A stretch of 64,000 nucleotides of DNA, from assembly GCA_012184525.1 (NCBI GenBank), contig WOFQ01000086.1, forward strand, positions 1-64,000, in the 5' to 3' direction. Position numbers and translations under genes: made by a program. The notes beneath the pieces are model-generated. The model was not told the origin of the DNA, ran no database searches, and was given only the letters and a program-made list of their open reading frames with translations. The stretch comes from Xenoacremonium recifei. Taxonomy: Eukaryota > Ascomycota > Sordariomycetes > Hypocreales > Nectriaceae. Below, piece after piece: positions 43,548 to 55,500 of the stretch (its first letter is position 1; each line of letters opens with the position of its first letter).

Positions 43548-45362
43548 ATGCAATCAGAAGGTTAGTTGCAACCCCTCCTTTTGTCCGAAGCCGGAACGCG
43601 TAAGTACTTGTTTTCGTGCGAACTAATTTCACCAGGTGATGCATTTCAATTCATCCCAGTTCGTGGCCCAAATGGTACCGTAGAAGGTAGAATGAAATCG
43701 ATGGCTCGGTCGCATGCTGTGAGGAAAACCCTTGAAAAGAAAAGAAAATCACAACAACGCTCGGGTCACAATTTTCGGGCGACAGGTTTCGAAAGCAGCC
43801 CTGGAAACCAAGCAATTGAAGAAACTCTTCATAAATACCGTCTCCCTAACAATCAGGTTTCGCCACTTCGGGAGCCCAATCCTCTACGGACTCTTATGGC
43901 AGACACATCGTGGTTGGATTCGTCATTTTTGAAGGAACCACCCTATTGCCGTAAGCCTTACTCGGTTCGATATCGGTAGTCATCTATCTAATGATTTCAG
44001 ATGCTAGGAGGGCACAGGCTGCGCCCATATTCAGTATCGCTGACGAACTCGTCTTTCAAAGCCTCCACTCAATATTGCGCAATTCTTTGGGGGATTCTGC
44101 TCTCAGGCATGCTCTCGTTCTTACGCTTTCATTTGCGGTGACCGGAGTTGTGGATGAACAATTCGTCCTGCATCACAATCGAGCATTGAAGTCGATCGGT
44201 ACAAGAATGAATTCACCGGAAATGGCTCTCTGTGAATCAACGCTGGGAGCTATTCTCCTCATTGCCGGGATTGAGGTTTGTACCTCACCAATAATGCCGC
44301 CAAGATAACAAGAGATCAAGTTGTAGTATCTAACCATCTCGTCCATAAGGCTCGCCTGAGAATGCCTTTTCAGGTTCAAGTTCATATGAATGCAATCGAG
44401 AAACTGCTAGAACTTGCTCGGGCTCGGGGTGTTTATTTAACGGATGGGATAAAACGAGCAATTTTCTGGTCAGTGACAACGAGTATACGCCGGGATTACC
44501 ATATCAACATAATAACTTACACTATTGACTAGGCAAGATCTAAATTCATCCTTCATGGTAGGATCTACTAGAGTCGTGGATCATACCACCTTCGTTGAAC
44601 TTCATTGGGAAAGAGACCCATTCACTCCGAAGGCGTTCATTTTGCCCTCTGGATTCCGGCCATGTCGGCACTTACTAACGAACGAATTCATTGAAATACT
44701 CGAGGATATACACGCATTTCAATCTATTCGAGAGACGGCGACATTTAGCGCCGACGACGCCTTAGCGATGGCAAAAGTTGATAGTCACCAGGCCGCTATC
44801 TTGTCCAGGCTATCTTTGGCCCTTGCAAATCCTTCATTGTTCATGAGCTGTTGTCATTTAGCAGCATTTTTATGTTCAGAAGTCATGCGTTGCAAAATAT
44901 GGCCTAATTCTATAGTCCCCGTGAGTTTCAGCCGATCTTTTTGCATCACAAGATGTTGCCCCCTCTGTTTGGCATTCGGCCATTCTTTACTCATGTTGAA
45001 ATTCGCAGATACATATTTCTCAACGGATTCTTGATAGGCTACAACAAGGACACCATGATCCAGTATGGGACTCGTTTCCCGAAGTCCTGATGTGGCTGTT
45101 ATACATTGGAGGGGCTTTCACTCCAAACGGAGACATTCGTTCAAGTTATATCGCTCTTCTGCGCTCAAACTATGCATCCAGATTCAAGGGATCGTTTTCA
45201 TCATGGTCTGATGTCCATATGATCCTAAAACGCTTCATTTGGTCAGACAAGGCTTTTCTACCACATGTGAAGAGATTTTGGGATGAAGTACACCCTGTGA
45301 GACCCTTGTGTGGCTCTGATAGCAGGAGGTCCAAATTCGAATCTCTCTCAAGATTAGCATAG
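43548..45362 (+). CDS. Fungal transcription-factor-domain protein without a zinc cluster
   Basis: Exons 43548-43560, 43636-43950, 44001-44275, 44350-44468, 44533-44920 and 45009-45362 join in phase to give 487 residues. The N-terminus (FQFIPVRGPNGTVEGRMKSMARSHAVRKTLEKKRK) is the sequence seen at the start of fungal regulator-like proteins that lack a Zn2Cys6 motif. The C-terminus (LMWLLYIGGAFTP..., FIWSDKAFLPHVKRFWDEV) is typical of the Fungal_trans_2/DUF3468-type domain. It may be a co-regulator or a regulator with another DNA-binding mode. The start is on a 13-bp first exon and so is provisional. No obvious target cluster is adjacent. Confidence 0.78.
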
Positions 45363-46027
45363 AGAGCGATCATTGGATTTTTGGAAAATGAAAATCTCTT
45401 TGACTGTGAGACTTAGGTCTACCTCAGGATTTGCATCACCTCGCGCTCTATGATCTGATATCTGGTTTGAGCTATCAAACGGATATAACATAATTACAAG
45501 GACAACGACAATTCGGCGTATTGCTAAATCTAGTAGAAGAGGTCATCGCTGCAATCTGGAAGATTCTCAGAATTCTGATAAACAGCTAATTCTCTGTTGA
45601 TATTCTTGCTTGGAGAAACTTGTTTTCGAGCTGGGTCCTTCATCGGAGTTGGGGCGCTAACTTTAAGTGGGTCCGCGCAAGGCTAAGTCCGAATAGGAAG
45701 TATCTCGGTTCCTAAACAAGTAAATCCTCTTTTCCAAATGTAGAGATCCTTCTCTCCCTGACGTGGAAAAACATGATGTTCAAATTTCGCAGGAACGTTC
45801 ACGGGCATGACTTTCGATGACTGATATCGAATTAGATAGAATCCGAGAGAAAATTCGGCTTGCTAAGCATCACGTTTCCTTCTTCCACCTGGCGTGGGCT
45901 TGCGTGCAGAACACATATATTAAAGTGAGCTCTCAGAACTCTGTGATGTGCTTGTTGCCTTTATTTTCTCATGGAGAAAGTCGTTATTAGAAGTCAGTCG
46001 TTGTTCTGAGCTCATTCTTGCCTTGCC
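45363..46027. other. Intergenic region upstream of the OYE-like gene
   Basis: About 660 bp between two plus-strand genes. No gene or repeat seen. Presumably contains the promoter of the flavin reductase. Confidence 0.4.
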
Positions 46028-47128
46028 ATGGACGAATCAAGGCTGTTTTGGCCGATGAAAATCGGGAATGTCAATGTGACACATCGCATCGGGATGCCTT
46101 CACTCACCCGTCTTCGAGCCACGAATGATCGCATACCTTCACAGATGATGAAGGAGTACTACATTCAAAGAGCGTCTGTGCCAGGTACCCTGATTATGTC
46201 CGAGGGGACATTCATAGCTCCCAATTGTGGTGGCTTCAGCAACGCACCGGGCATCTGGAGTAAGGCCCAGATTGACGCCTGGCGGGAAATCACGGATGCT
46301 GTTCACCGAAATGGCTGCTTTATCTTCTGCCAGCTGTTTGCAATGGGTCGCGCCGCGGATGCCAATATCGCAGCGAGAGAAGGCTCTCAGATTTTGGCAC
46401 CAAGTGCAATTCCTATCGACGACACCGCAGCAATCCCACAACCTATGACGGTCCACGAAATCAAGGAGACAATTCAAAACTTCAAAGTCGCTGCAAAGAA
46501 CGCTATCAGTGCTGGTTTTGATGGTGTGGAGTGCCATGCTGCAAACGGGTATCTTATTGATCAATTCATTCAAGATGTCAGCAATCAGCGCACAGATGAG
46601 TACGGCGGGAGCGTGGAAAATCGGTCGCGCTTTGTCGCCGAGGTTTTGCAGGCTCTTACAGAGGCCGTTGGTCCGGAGCGCGTTGGTCTTCGTTTAAGCC
46701 CATGGAGCACATTCCAAGGGATGAGGATGAGAGATCCCATCCCTCAGTTCTCCGATGTTATCAAGAGAGCCAACCGAGCGAAAATTGCCTACCTCCATCT
46801 AGTAGAGTCAAGGGTGGCTGGCGCTGATGACTCTCAGGCCACGGATAGATTGGATTTTGCGTTCAGACTTTTCAGTGGCCCATTTCTCGTTGCGGGCGGC
46901 TATACGCCAGACGACGCGCGCAAGTTGGTCGACGTAGAGCACCCAGAGCTACCGATCATGGTTATGTTTGGTAGGCTTTTTATTTCGAACCCGGACTTGG
47001 TATTTCGTATACAGGAAAGACTCAATGTCACTACATACGATCGCAGTACCTTTTATATAAGCGAGTCTTCAACCGGCTATACTGACTATAAGTATAGCAA
47101 TGAGTTCCTCGCATCAAGGAGTCGCTAG
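46028..47128 (+). CDS. Old Yellow Enzyme-like NADH:flavin oxidoreductase
   Basis: Single exon, 366 residues from the ATG at 46028. TIM-barrel FMN-enzyme signatures are present: FWPMKIGNVNVTHRIGMPS at the N-terminus, CQLFAMGRAA (phosphate/FMN contact strand), ECHAANGYLIDQF with the substrate-binding His170 and Asn173, QRTDEYGGSVENRSRF, and FGRLFISNPDLVFRI near the end. The family reduces alpha,beta-unsaturated carbonyls with NAD(P)H. The more usual HGANGYL is HAANGYL here, and a tail Tyr-rich segment follows the barrel. No intron. Soluble, probably cytosolic. Metabolite context unknown. Confidence 0.92.
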   Translation: MDESRLFWPMKIGNVNVTHRIGMPSLTRLRATNDRIPSQMMKEYYIQRASVPGTLIMSEGTFIAPNCGGFSNAPGIWSKAQIDAWREITDAVHRNGCFIFCQLFAMGRAADANIAAREGSQILAPSAIPIDDTAAIPQPMTVHEIKETIQNFKVAAKNAISAGFDGVECHAANGYLIDQFIQDVSNQRTDEYGGSVENRSRFVAEVLQALTEAVGPERVGLRLSPWSTFQGMRMRDPIPQFSDVIKRANRAKIAYLHLVESRVAGADDSQATDRLDFAFRLFSGPFLVAGGYTPDDARKLVDVEHPELPIMVMFGRLFISNPDLVFRIQERLNVTTYDRSTFYISESSTGYTDYKYSNEFLASRSR

Positions 47129-49089
47129 ATCCAAGCACAAACTAGAATATACAATAGACTAGATATTTGTTATTGCACAAACGGAAAACATCAAAGGGTA
47201 CAATGTGAATATTGCTTCAAGAAGAGATGCTGCATCAAAGACAATAGATAGATTGGAATCATGTGGATGGAGGAAGTTTGAGTGGAAATCGTGGTTAGTC
47301 ATGCTCAACACAATTGAGCTGGATGGTTACAATCATACAACTACCTAACACGAGAGCTTTGAAGTGCCGAAGGGTTTTTTTCGTCACTAAACTATGCGCT
47401 GGGGCTTCTTTGCAATTCTAGGTCGAGCAATTGAGATGTCTGTTGGATGAACATAGGCCCGTTCGAGAGGGGATCCTAGAGCGCAGAGGTCGTTAATCAT
47501 TATACCACCGAAATATCCACCAATGCCGATAAGATAGTTGCTCTAGCCACTCAACTCAGGAGAATCGATTAGTAGGAGACGAGAAATCTATTAACGCAGA
47601 AGACACATCTAAAACACGGGGACTGTGTGGATTCTGATGCCGGGCTTAAGGGAATGACTTCCGTGACACATGGCTTTGACAGCTTCTCTTAATAAATAAA
47701 CCGACAGATCAACGAACTTGACATCGTGGCAATGGAAACAACGTATCCTCAGGAAGTACGGAGTACAGACCCGAACTAATCTGCGATGCGACAACTCCAT
47801 CTTTCAGCTACTGGCGTAGCTAACCTCTTTGAGTAATTGCCATCGGTTTGGAGGCAGGCCCTCGAAATAAAAATATAAAGAGTCAGTGTAATTGATCAGA
47901 GCTAGATGATATATGGAGTGTAGTGCGATATCTTCCAGCCACAGGCCCTCTGAAACAGAGTGTTCTCTACCAGCACGCTGATTAAATAAACAATATCAAG
48001 GAAATTTCCTAAATTATTTCCGAATATTGATCATCTTCTCGGCTCAAGCTGTCAGAGTACAATGAGATGACAGGGTAAGCCGGCGCCTATTCTCGGCTCT
48101 CAAGCTCCAGGTTTCCTTGAAGACAAGCCAATATGTTCTAATGATGTGATAAGGACGACTAGTGATCTTTCTAAGCCGGGTTGATATTTTTTTTATCCCC
48201 AAGAATCTATTATATCATGTTTTACACTACAGTCAAAAGGCAGTAGACTTCAATTGACTTCTCACATCTCGTCGCCCCTTCTCTAACGCGCAAAATCGCC
48301 GACTTCCTTCAGATTCGGCGGCCCAACGGCCAAACTTTACACAAACACATCAATAATCGCCTCATTGAAGACAGAATTCCTGAATAATGGCCTCTCTCAT
48401 CTAAGCCTACTCACATGCGTTCGCTTGGATCAAGTCTCCGCCATAAGTCCAGAGATTCTCAATCTTGAAAAAAGCTACCCGGTGCAGATTGAGTCTTTGA
48501 TTGTGCTCGCGATTTTTTGTTCCATACAAACCATGCATTAATTGACTCTCGGCCCCTGAATCTCTCGCCCACTCCAGCTCAAACCTACGTACCCCAGTCA
48601 TCATGCGATATTTAAGTGCTAGGCTTGGTACATCTCACCATGAGGACCGTTGGTATCGTATGTCTATTATCTACAAAAAATTAGGCAAATCTGTGTCAGC
48701 CCTTGCTTACTAATTACAAAGCAAGCAACCTTGTTTCGGCTGGAATCATTGTGCCTCTCAATCTGTCAAGAACAAACTTATGAAGTTGCAAGTGAGGTAC
48801 AGAGATCTCGTGAGGTGCTTCCAAAGGAAACAATGCATAGTCTAAGAGTATATCAAAGCTAGTGCCATGGCAAATTGATACAAAGAGTTTCAATGACGCT
48901 GAATTGTGCAGGAATGAACTCAGACCGCTTAAGTAAAAGCCTGGGAAGCGGAATAGGCTCAGAGAATTTTACGAAACAAGAAGAGGAAAAGAAGCTGTCG
49001 GCAAGAAACGGACTTCAGGCTACATTCTGCTACCAAAAACTCTCGCCTGTTGTCTCTTCCCCCAAACCTGCCTTCACTCCATACCCCTT
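47129..49089. other. Intergenic region (about 2 kb)
   Basis: Between the OYE-like stop and the 3' end of the LysM gene. Small frames have no motifs or splice logic. A TACGGAGTAC motif lies near 47756. No RNA gene seen. Confidence 0.45.
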
Positions 49090-49763
49090 TCACAGGGACC
49101 GTGTCTCCGTGGGCAGCAGCGTCCCAGGGACGGTGACAGCATTATAGGTAGATGTGTGGGTTGCTCCCGGAACATCGACACAGACGTAATAGCCCAAGTA
49201 CAGGTTGGAACATCCTAGCAAGATTAGTATATGCGCGGTTTCACTTGTTTGCCACGGTTTAGAAGGACTGCGTTCATACCGTATTCAATAGCCGGGTTCC
49301 AGTCGTAGAACTGTTGAAGAGAGATACCATACTCCATTGCGACCCAGGCGCACGTGTCATCGGTTTTAACCAAGTGGTAGGCGGAGCAATCCGACGGCAT
49401 GCCGGTAAAGGTTGGGTAAATGCCAGTCGATGTGGATGTCATTGACGTCGTGGTCACGTTGGCGATGCTGGTGGCCGCATTGCTAACGTACGAGATGGCC
49501 GTGGTGTTTGTTACCTGCTTGGGGGCAATCGATGTGGCATTGGCCGTCCCGACAATGCAGTAGTCGCCAGTAGGTAGAGTCGGGCAAGAGGTCGCGTTGG
49601 GGTTGATGGCCTCAAACTCGCTCAAGTCGAGGTTGTACTGGCTGGCAAAGTCGTCACAAGTCAAGTTTGCGTTGAAAGATGCCACCGTCATCTTACAGTC
49701 AACGGATGACTGCGCGACGACGGCAGTGGCGCCGGTAAGGGCGACGAGCGCGACAAACAGCAT
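49090..49763 (-). CDS. Secreted LysM-domain protein (effector-like)
   Basis: Exons 49763-49280 and 49214-49090 give 202 residues. A signal peptide of about 17 residues ends VVAQ. Two LysM-type regions are visible. The first has CDDFASQYNLDLSEFEAINP and ends LPTGDYCIV. The second has TDDTCAWVAMEYGISLQQFYDWNPAI and continues across the intron into CSNLYLGYYVCVDV. Reading without the intron would truncate the second LysM before its last Cys. A Thr/Ser-rich linker with N-glycosylation sites separates them. Such proteins bind chitin and may shield hyphae or modulate host or competitor responses. Neighbours are a DUF7136-like protein and a large chitinase, a typical trio. Confidence 0.9.
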
Positions 49764-50639
49764 GTCAAGGATGGTAGAGAACGGGTGAGAGCAGTGAAGG
49801 ACAGTGACAGAACGCGAAAGACAGTGAAAGAGGCAGGGTCGCTATAATAGCCCGATATGCTCGGTCGAACAGTGAGTACCGATACCCGACTCACGAGTTC
49901 TCACAAATTGTGTATATATGTCACAGCTAATGTACTCGGTCTCCGGAACCAGCGCCAATTTCAGGTTCTCCGTCCTCCTTTTCCCCCCCTCTATTTTGCC
50001 CCGGGGAAAAAAGGACCAATCTAAAAGAGTATAGTCCTCGGCATTTCCTGACCGAGACGCGTTAATTGATTAAGTAGAGAGGATTTCCCCGTGTATATTC
50101 CAGACAATCCGCAAGGATTGACTTAATCAAACTGTTCCTGCTTATGGTTGTATCCCGGTGTCCAATCATTACTGTTTGCTAATCCACATGCGGTAACGAA
50201 AGAGGAAAAGTCAGCCTATAAAATCACCCGAGGGAATCCTGTAAGATGTGTGGAGGTAAAAGGATCGGTTGTATTGCGATCGGCTGTCTTACAATCCTAC
50301 GAAGAAAACCACATTTATTAATTGCTCAGTTGACGATTTACTAGGCAACTAATGATAGTCTCGGTGGGAGCCCACGTGCGATACTCTGTGTTTCATCGAG
50401 GGGGTACATTGCACTTATGGGCCCATTCAGGGGTACTTTTAACGAGCTAAGCTTATCTTCAACTTTTTTTATGGAATCGGCATCTACTTTAGTTTAGGTT
50501 ACCGAATTAATATGGGGGCTAGCTTGGAACACCCTAGTGCTTTGTTCCCGAAAGCTTGTCATGTCTACCTAGGTCTTGTCATTCTCCACCCTTCCTTCTT
50601 TCTATTCATCTTTCTTCCATTTGGTGTCGTTTGGCAGCC
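49764..50639. promoter_or_regulatory. Divergent upstream region of LysM and DUF7136-like genes
   Basis: An 876-bp gap with starts on both sides. It includes a pyrimidine-rich block near 49975-50000. An in-frame extension upstream of 50640 (from 50556) exists, but it would displace the signal peptide and is not favoured. Confidence 0.4.
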
Positions 50640-51422
50640 ATGACTGTCTTTACCGCCATCTTCATCGCGGCCTTTGCCGCCATCGCCAATGCTGCGACAT
50701 ACCCCCAAACCGCGGAAATCGATCTGGTCTTTCCCCATAATGCCACCTATGCACCGACAGACCTGCTTCCCATAGTCATTGCCGTGCAAAACCCTACTCT
50801 GGCAGCTGTTCTGCAACCAGTGTTTGATGTGGAAGTATGGCACTTTCGCACAAACGACCAACCTAGCTCTATTCCTATTATCGACTTCCCTGCCGTCAAC
50901 TCTTCGCAATCGGACCCCCTCTTGCTCTACTCGTACGTCGCGAATCTCACGGCCGGCCTCTACACGCTTGACCTGGGGGTTCGAATCGGAAACTGCTCTG
51001 AGGATGGAAGCCTTCCCACTACCTACAATGACACGGGGTTTGCCATGGTCTTCACCATTGCCGATGGCGGTCAGGCTGTCGACCTCGACTCGGCCAGCGC
51101 CGCCAACGTATGCGCCTCTGCCTCAAGCCTGACTTGGAACGTGACAGACACGCCTAAGGCCACCAATGGCGATCTCACCAGTAATATCAGTACATGTGCT
51201 GTTTTGTCAGAAGAGAAGCCATGGCCCGCGGCTAATCCATGTGCTGCAACCGTGGACGCGGCGGCAGCAGCGAGTATTTCAGCTACATTGGAGTCATGGA
51301 CCTGCTCCTCAAACTGCACAAGCAGTGACAATAAGAGCGAGGGTGCCGGTGCTCTGTGGGCAGGGACATTGCCAACCGCTATCTGGGTATCTGTTTGGCT
51401 GGTTGCAGCGCAGTTTATGTGA
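50640..51422 (+). CDS. Secreted, probably GPI-anchored DUF7136-like protein
   Basis: Single exon, 260 residues from the ATG at 50640, which begins a classical signal peptide (MTVFTAIFIAAFAAIANA). The body starts TYPQTAEIDLVFPHNATYAP and has beta-rich sequence with about ten NxS/T sites and paired cysteines. The C-terminus has a small-residue omega-site region (SEGAGALWAG) followed by a hydrophobic tail (IWVSVWLVAAQFM), the layout of a GPI signal. Proteins of this kind often sit beside LysM and killer-toxin-like chitinase genes in fungi. Biochemical role unknown; likely cell-surface. Confidence 0.82.
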   Translation: MTVFTAIFIAAFAAIANAATYPQTAEIDLVFPHNATYAPTDLLPIVIAVQNPTLAAVLQPVFDVEVWHFRTNDQPSSIPIIDFPAVNSSQSDPLLLYSYVANLTAGLYTLDLGVRIGNCSEDGSLPTTYNDTGFAMVFTIADGGQAVDLDSASAANVCASASSLTWNVTDTPKATNGDLTSNISTCAVLSEEKPWPAANPCAATVDAAAAASISATLESWTCSSNCTSSDNKSEGAGALWAGTLPTAIWVSVWLVAAQFM

Positions 51423-52531
51423 TGTGGATATAAGGTTGAAGGAGTTATAGTCATTAAGGTGTCGAGGAGAATCTGTAACATTGAATCTTTTCCTTCCACA
51501 GTAACACACCAGCGAAACGCTGTATTCTCTTTCAATACACTTTGGTAGTCTAGCGGAATGATTGACCTACAATCTGTAAACCCGTTATTGCATGAGGGAT
51601 TCCCTCTTTCGTCCTTGAGGGCCAGAGTCTGCGTCTCCGCAACTAGAACCAAAACGGGTTCTCAGAGCGCCTTGTAGGGCAGTCACTACTATCGTCGGGC
51701 GAGTAGCACGTGGACAAATGGGCTCATACCTATGCGGGAACAGGAATAGGCCTGCTTACCGAACACCCCATTTCCCGAATACCCTGGTCTTCAACCCTAT
51801 AAAATAAATGAAAAAGGAAATTCAGGATCGAGAGAAAGGCCGAACCAAAGGCTGCATCGGGATACTGCGCGAAAAAACCGCATAAATTAAGATCTTCGGG
51901 TTTAAACCCTTTTCTTCTCAACTTAAGTACCCCCAGGGTGTATGTGCGGTGGACCAGGATTTGCGGACAGCCCTTGACCAATTTGTATTAACGCGCTTGC
52001 CCCAGCCAAGTCCTATCTCCCATGCACGTGCGTATTCTACGTGCAAGTCGCGCTTCCTTCGCCTCAAGAATAGACGTTAGTAGAGAAAGAGTGTAGTATT
52101 ACAGCTTACAGGTGGATGCGGCGCAGCTGACTTGGTTCTGACTAGTCCAGTCTATGTAGGAAATGAACGAGAGTGAAAGGGGGATCGGGAATGGAGACAA
52201 TGTGCTCGGTCTCTTTTTTTACGTTAGTAACTTTTGCTTCCTCCTCGGTAGGTAGCAGTCATGCTCCTGTAGGGATCCACGGGCAAAGTAAGAGAATAGT
52301 CAGTCGAACGATTATAGCGATCGTCCCGGGGAATATCATATATGAGGCCCTCACGGCCGAGAGAAGAACAGGCTTTTCTTTCGAAGCCAACAGCCGCACC
52401 CGGTTTTGGTTCACCTCATTCATTTGACTTCTATTGTAGAGAAGTAAAGTCGTGTCTCGTTAAATCCTTTGATTTAGTCCTTCTTTTTCTCTCTCTTTTT
52501 TTTTTTTGGAATTCGTTTTAGTCTCTTCTCG
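51423..52531. other. Intergenic region upstream of the chitinase
   Basis: About 1.1 kb with no supported gene. A T-rich tract (about 52488-52507) precedes the chitinase start and probably belongs to its promoter or 5' leader. Confidence 0.45.
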
Positions 52532-55500
52532 ATGCTATTCTCCTGGTCCGGCCTTGTCACGGCCGGCCTCGTGACTTGTGCCTCCGCGGTTCATAGTAAC
52601 TTGCGGCTGGCATCTAGTCCGAGTTACGGTGGCCGTGACATCTGTCCGCTGTCATGTGCAGAGTCTGGTCCCAACCCGGCTAACTGGACGGCATACGGAA
52701 GCGGCAACCTCAACCAGGTGCAGCGGTGCCAGAAGACAGTGTATTACCACTTCAATATCCACGGCAAGGTGGATGATGTTGAGACACCACAACTACTTTT
52801 TGCATGCACGGCTGACGGCTCGGATGCCTTCCCGTCCCTACCCTCAGCCCAATCCACACATAAGACTCTCGTTACTGAGACTACACTGGACGTGACCTAC
52901 GCAGTGACCCGTTGGGCAGACGCCGCAGCCTCCAACGCAACGGAATACCTGCGGAACAGCACGGACAGCGTACTCGAGTTTCTCGCAAACGGCTATGGCA
53001 CGACATCGGGCACGCGCTCCTCATCGCCTTTCATCATGTTCGCACAGTCACCCGGTGCTACTGTCGGCCTGTACATGGGCCAGGCCGTAAGCAGTGTTTC
53101 TACAGGCACAGCTGCCCTACAGCATCTGCAGAACCTGCTGGACGATGGTTCGGCGAGCGATTACAGCGGCGTATCCATGCAGCTTTGTGGCTCCAAGTTT
53201 GACGCCGCCCACGTCGTTGGCTATCTGGCCACGGCCAATCGCTCGTTTGATGCAGTGCAGGAGGCGCTCCAGACATGGAACAAGGGAGACTGCCTCCCAT
53301 ACGCGGCGACGGACTCGTTTCACGCGACAGCCTCGTTCACGTCGTCGCTCATGTCCAACGGCACAAACAACTCAACTAGCACCCATGCTTCACACGCGGC
53401 TCGCCATGTCCATAGCCGTAGGTCCCTGAAGCATCTGGTCACCCGCGATGACTGCACAACCATCACAGTTGTCTCGGGCGACTCGTGCGGATCACTGGCT
53501 GAGAAGTGTGGTATTTCGGCGGCCGACTTCACCAGCTACAACTCAGATCCTGACCTGTGCTCAACGCTCGCTGTCGGTCAGCACGTATGCTGCTCCGCCG
53601 GCACGATGCCAGACTTCCAACCCAAACCGAACGCGAACGGCACATGTTACACTTATACGGTCGTGGCAGATGACTCATGCTCGACAATCGGTGCAACCTA
53701 TGACCTGACTAACGATGATATTGAGGGGTTTAACAACAACACGTGGGCCTGGAACGGCTGCAGCCTGTTATACGTCGGCGCCAACATTTGCCTCAGCTCG
53801 GGCGACCCCCCCATGCCGGCAGCACTCGCAAACGCCGTGTGCGGCCCCCAAAAGCCCAATACGACGATCCCAGAATCTGGTACATACAATCTCAGCAGCC
53901 TGAACCCGTGTCCGCTGAACGCTTGCTGCGACGTCTGGGGTCAATGCGGTATTACAGCGGAGTTTTGTACAGATACTAACACCGGAGCACCCGGCACGGC
54001 AGAGCCCGGCACGAATGGATGCATCAGCAACTGTGGCACGGATATTGTGCAGGGCGATGCGCCATCTCAATTCATTAAGCTGCAGTACTATGAAGCATTT
54101 GGTATGGACCGTGACTGCCTGTTTCAGGATGTCTCGCAATTGGACTTATCGGACACGACGCATATTCACTTCTCGTTTGCATCTATGGACACGGACTACA
54201 CGATCTCAGTCGGCACCAGCGAGTATGACAAATACGAGTTCAAGATCTTCAGCGAGCTGGGTGACAGTGTCCATAAGGTCCTGACGATTGGTGGCTGGGC
54301 CTTCTCGACGGACCCGAGCACATACCAAATTTTCCGTGATGGTGTCAAGGCTGAGAACCGCGAGGCAATGGCCACCAGCATCGTCGGCTATGTGACAGAC
54401 TATGAGCTGGATGGTATTGATATCGACTGGGAATATCCAGGTGTAAGTGGAGAGAAAGCCTTTTAATATGTTTGTTTGCTGACCGTCCAGGAACCGGATA
54501 TTCCAGGCATTCCTGCAGGCAGTGACGACGATGGCGACAACTACTTGGAGTTCCTTAAGGTGCTCAAGGACATGATGCCAAGCGGCACAACTGTCAGCAT
54601 TGCGGCCCCGGCTTCCTACTGGTATTTGAAGGCGTTCCCGATCAAGGAAATCGCAGAGGTTGTTGACTACATTGTTTACATGACCTATGATTTGCACGGG
54701 CAGTGGGATTACGGCAGCAACTGGGCTCAGGAAGGCTGTGCCGATGGTAACTGTCTTCGTAGTCACGTGAACCTTACTGAGACGATGACCTCCCTGGCCA
54801 TGGTAACCAAGGCTGGTGTGCCTTCCAGCAAGGTCATTGTGGGAGTCAGCAGCTATGGTCGGTCCTTTGCTATGTCCACCGCCGGCTGCTACGGGCCCGA
54901 GTGCACCTTTACGGGCTCAGCGACAGTCTCCGATGCTACAGCCGGCGTGTGCACTAACACTTCTGGCTATATCTCAGATGCAGAGCTCTACGATATTCTA
55001 GATGGCACTGACGGGCAGCACTTGCGGAGAGACGCTAATGGCCGCCGACATATCGACCGTAGTCGGCGTCGCAGCGTGTCCTCTCGCGTCAGCCAGTACT
55101 TCGTCGACCAGGACAGCGACAGCATCATCATGGTGTACGACGACACCCAGTGGGTGGCCTTCATGGACAGCGATATTAAGACTGCTCGCAGTAGCAAGTA
55201 CGCCGGCCTGAACTTGGGCGGCACCACCAACTGGGCCAGCGATCTCGAGACCTTCAACGCGGCTCCCGACAACTACGCCAACTGGGCAGCCTTCAAGGAG
55301 GCCATCAAGGACGGCGAGTTTGCAGGCGCTGGCTCCGATTCGATGAACCGTACCGGCAACTGGACTGAGCTAGACTGTACAACCCCTGCCGTGTCCGATG
55401 CCGACAGCATTACTGCCCTCGACCGCTGGCTCGACCTGGGTTGTCCTACGGCCCTAGAGGAAGCTATCCAGGCCTGGAATGCTCAGGTCTCGGCCAATCC

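Noticed and set aside
51071..51652. A 193-codon minus-strand frame
   Set aside because: Antisense shadow of the DUF7136-like gene, extending into its 3' region.
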